DNA of 64,000 nt, taken from NCBI GenBank assembly GCA_026261815.1, contig JAMPIT010000300.1, positions 868,001 through 932,000 of the forward strand, read 5' to 3'. The notes under the pieces are model-generated. The model was given only the letters and a program-made list of their open reading frames with translations. It was not told the DNA's origin and did not search any database. Made by a program: the position numbers and the translations under genes. This DNA comes from Monarcha castaneiventris obscurior (Eukaryota > Chordata > Aves > Passeriformes > Monarchidae). Below, in pieces: positions 61,043 to 64,000 of the stretch. How positions within the stretch are numbered: position 1 is the stretch's first letter; each line of letters opens with the position of its first letter.

Positions 61043-64000
61043 TCCCACAGCCTGAGCAGGGAGAGCATGGAAGTGCCAGTGAAGAAGAAGCAGAGGAGAG
61101 AAGGAAGTGGGAGGAAGGGTGGGAGGAATTAACTGGGCCCAGGGAAGTAAAGTGGATCAGGAGCAAACAAAATCAACAAAGTGAGGAAGGAAACAAAGGA
61201 GAGAAAGACAAAAATCCTCCCTTCACAGTTAATAGCAACAAGTCCTGGGAGAACTCTCGGAGTCTGCGCCCCTTGGAAATGAGGCCATCAATAGTGCAGA
61301 CCTGGAAAAGCATCCCCACTCATGGGCTTGAACAGCATGGATCCAGGAAATATTAAATCCATCTGCTGTGGAGAGAATGTTTTATCAACAACAAAAAACC
61401 TGTTTGATTTATTCTCTAGACACTGGGCCCAGCCCCAGTCATTGAGCTGGGCTATCTAATGTGGTCAGACAACTTCTAGGGAACCAACCTCGTGTTGCCA
61501 TTACTCACAGTGTTTGCTTTTGCCTTACTCATCTGATTCCTCCCTTCTTATTATGGCTCTGGTTGGGTTGATAGCTCATAATTTATCCTCCAGGCTGAGG
61601 CTTTCATGCCTTTGTCAGTAACTTGAGCCAAGGAAGTGAGTTATTCTTGCCTTTCTGTGTTTCTCTGTCTCAGTCCTGCTCTGGCTGGGAGTTTACCTGG
61701 ACGTGGAACACACAAACTCTATAGCACTGCCCATCAGGAGAGAGGCTGGTTGGATTTCCCTCCAGTTCCAGTTACCCTGGGTGTCTGTGCATGGCTCTGG
61801 ATGAGGTTTTTGCTGGATAGCACTCAGAGCCTGCAGTGATACTGCACCATTAGACCCCAAGTGCTTCCCAAAACTGAAATTCCTGCACTCCAGTTGTCCT
61901 CACTGACACTGGAACAGAGGCATCACTGGGGAAGAGCAGGCACACAGGAGGCACTTCCCCTGCACAGTGGCCCTTGTCTCAGGCACTGAGTCCAGCCCAG
62001 CTCCAGCCACATCAGAATGCATCTCACCCACCACTGGTGCTGGTGCAGGACAGCCAAAAATCTGCTCCTGTGTGGAAAAAGCCCAGAGCACGGGTTACAC
62101 TCATTTTACACCCACACTCCGCAGAGGGTGCAGATTAAATCTACCCCTGCCACAGACCTCAGTTGTTTTCTCTCAGTGACCACAGGTACCCACAGAATGG
62201 TTCTTCTCCATCCTTGTGGGCAGAGACTCCCAAAGCAGCCACGTTTCCTGCTCCCAGACACGGGGATGGGGCTCTGCTCAGCTGCAGCTGCGCTCAGGCT
62301 CCTCCTCACAGTGGGAAACAGTTCTCAGTAAATTGCCAATAACTTCAGCTCCTTCTACTGTGATAAAAAAATAGAGCAGAGGTGGGGACAGGCCCAAAAA
62401 TGGCTGCCCTCCTAATTTGTGTTCTCACACCCACCAAAATGCTGGTTCCCAAACGGCATGAATGTGTCCAGGTCACTTACTGGGAGAGAGAAGGTGAAGA
62501 AATCCCATGGGGTGAAAATACCCATCCCATCTGAGCTTCGCATTCCTCATCTTCAAAAAGAGCTTCACATGACAGATGAGGGAGGCTTTACCTCCTCTGA
62601 GCATTTTCTGATTAGAATTTAGGACATTCTCTGCATCTTCCACTATCAGGAGTTCCTTACCTGCAGCAGCCAGCTCTTGCCTAGGTGACATCAGGAATAA
62701 AACCCAAGGATTCATTTAGGGAAGGAATCGTCAGGTGGCCACTTGAGATACATCAAATTTCTTCCCAGAAATGGTTCAAAATTTGAGCTCACCTGCCAGT
62801 TTTTCGGTCACTAAAGCCTTAAAACACAAAACCCAAACCCAAGGCACCCTCCCCTTGCAGAAGAGAGAAGCAGATGAAGGAATTTGAGCGAGCCCCAGCA
62901 CTGTGGGCAAACCCAGAGCTGGCCCATTGAAATCCACTTCACCTGCTTCCCAAAGCCCTGGTGGGGTTTGGGATTGGAGCAGCCATTCCCAGTTCCCAAC
63001 AGCTGCCAAGGGTGGCTCCTGCTGCTGCTGAGTGCAGAGATTATTGTCCTGCCCTGCAGCAGGGAAGCCTGGGACATGAAAAGCACATTAATACAATATT
63101 ATTGCTGCTGTTACTATTATTTCTCTGGCCTTTTGCCTCCCTCTCCGGTGGAGTACAGGAACAGGAGTATTCCTGACCATCTCCAGCCCTGCCTTCAGTC
63201 AAGCCTCGTCTTTAGCACTGCAGACCTTCAGATACAATTTTTTCCCATCCTCTCAGTTCACAGAGCCACAGACCACGTTTCTTTACTTGGTATTAACTTC
63301 AAAGTATTTCGACTTTTAAAATACAAATCAATGTTATTTGTTAAATGAGTGTTTTGAACTTGGATCCAATATTTTTAGTGAAATAGAAAAGAAAAAGATG
63401 TTTTGTTGTTTTTTTTAACTGGAAGGAATCCAAACTATCCACAGCTTTTATAAACCAACTTCCTTATGAGTCAGGACATTTATTGCCAGAAAAATATTAT
63501 TTTAACTTTATTAGTGCAATATAGCAGTGACATCTAGTGGCTTCCATCAGTGTCATAATGAGCGAGGGGAAGGTGGGACTGGCAGGATGTGGGAATGGAT
63601 CCAGGTCCGGGGTTGCTATTCCATTGTTGACAGTCAGTGGAAGCTGGACAAGTTATTCTGTAGAGTTTACCAGAATCAGAAAATTCTGATAATATAATGA
63701 AAATACACTCTAAGATTGGGAAATCTAATCAGGCAACACCCAGGGGTGATTTCTTCAGCTCACATCATAAGGTGAAATTCCTGACTTTCTTTATCCTGGT
63801 GAGAATATTGTTCACACCAGGGAGCTCCTTCAGCAGGAGTTATTAGGAGTTGTTAGTCACAGTTATTCTCAACTTTCTGCATGAAAATTCGGTCTGAGGC
63901 CATGTGTAACCCACATCACCCAAATGCCATGGGCACTTCTTCCTTTGGAGAAAGCAGGACTTGTCACCCAGTTTTGCATAAAGCAAGATCATGTCTTCAG
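61043..64000. other. Unannotated noncoding interval to the window end
   Basis: About 3 kb, unique-looking, becoming AT-rich after about 63200. A purine-rich tract is at about 61070-61210. A CTCF-like word (CCACTAGATGTCAC on the minus strand) lies at 63527-63540. No exon, RNA gene or repeat family recognised. Confidence 0.5.

Noticed and set aside
60443..61132. 229-codon open frame
   Set aside because: It reads into a reversed CR1 scrap at 60970 and has no recognised domain.

Overview
The window looks like intergenic or intronic nuclear DNA from a bird, most likely a songbird. The main evidence is about twenty fragments of the avian LINE retrotransposon CR1 on both strands. Several end in the typical avian CR1 tail (the GGAAGGGACC / ATTCTATG octamer type, or its complement). 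There are also two solo LTRs of endogenous retroviruses with intact target-site duplications, plus a third LTR fragment. 'Songbird' rather than 'bird' is an inference from the LTR types and from the CR1 3' end that reads like AGCCTGGGACAGTGGAAGG. No coding exon, tRNA, rRNA, CRISPR array or operon can be supported. Open frames of 60 to 300 codons occur on both strands, but they start and stop without regard to splice signals or domains. The longest lie over CR1 remnants or stop-free tandem repeats.

Layout. 0-8.7 kb: a CR1 tail at the left edge, a CpG-rich patch near 0.7-1.1 kb, a short CR1 fragment beside an ATCAC microsatellite near 5 kb, and a small satellite at 6.2 kb. 8.76-9.69 kb: a complete 645-bp ERVL-like solo LTR (5-bp duplication CTGAC), then a 15-bp minisatellite with a 45-bp higher order. 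11.4-17.1 kb: six CR1 fragments and two short tandem repeats. 17-25.8 kb: mostly unique DNA with a 38-bp tandem repeat at 23.25 kb. 25.8-31.2 kb: three CR1 fragments and the 3' part of a second ERVL-type LTR. 31-42 kb: mostly unique, with one long CR1 copy at 37 kb, one short copy at 38.9 kb and a CpG-enriched stretch at 39.7-40.1 kb. 42.36-43.23 kb: a CR1 element split by a 672-bp ERVK-like solo LTR with a 6-bp duplication (GCCTGG). 45.8-57.4 kb: the densest CR1 cluster, five copies, including two pairs that are about 99 percent alike by eye. 57.4-64 kb: nearly unique DNA with one CR1 scrap.

Nothing here forms a pathway or multi-gene system, and I see no previously undescribed system. The points worth a second look are the nested ERVK-in-CR1 insertion, the two solo LTRs with clean duplications, the near-identical direct and inverted CR1 pairs that could mediate rearrangement, the two-level minisatellite, and three CpG-rich patches that CR1 does not explain. 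All identity figures, CpG counts and repeat boundaries were made by eye.
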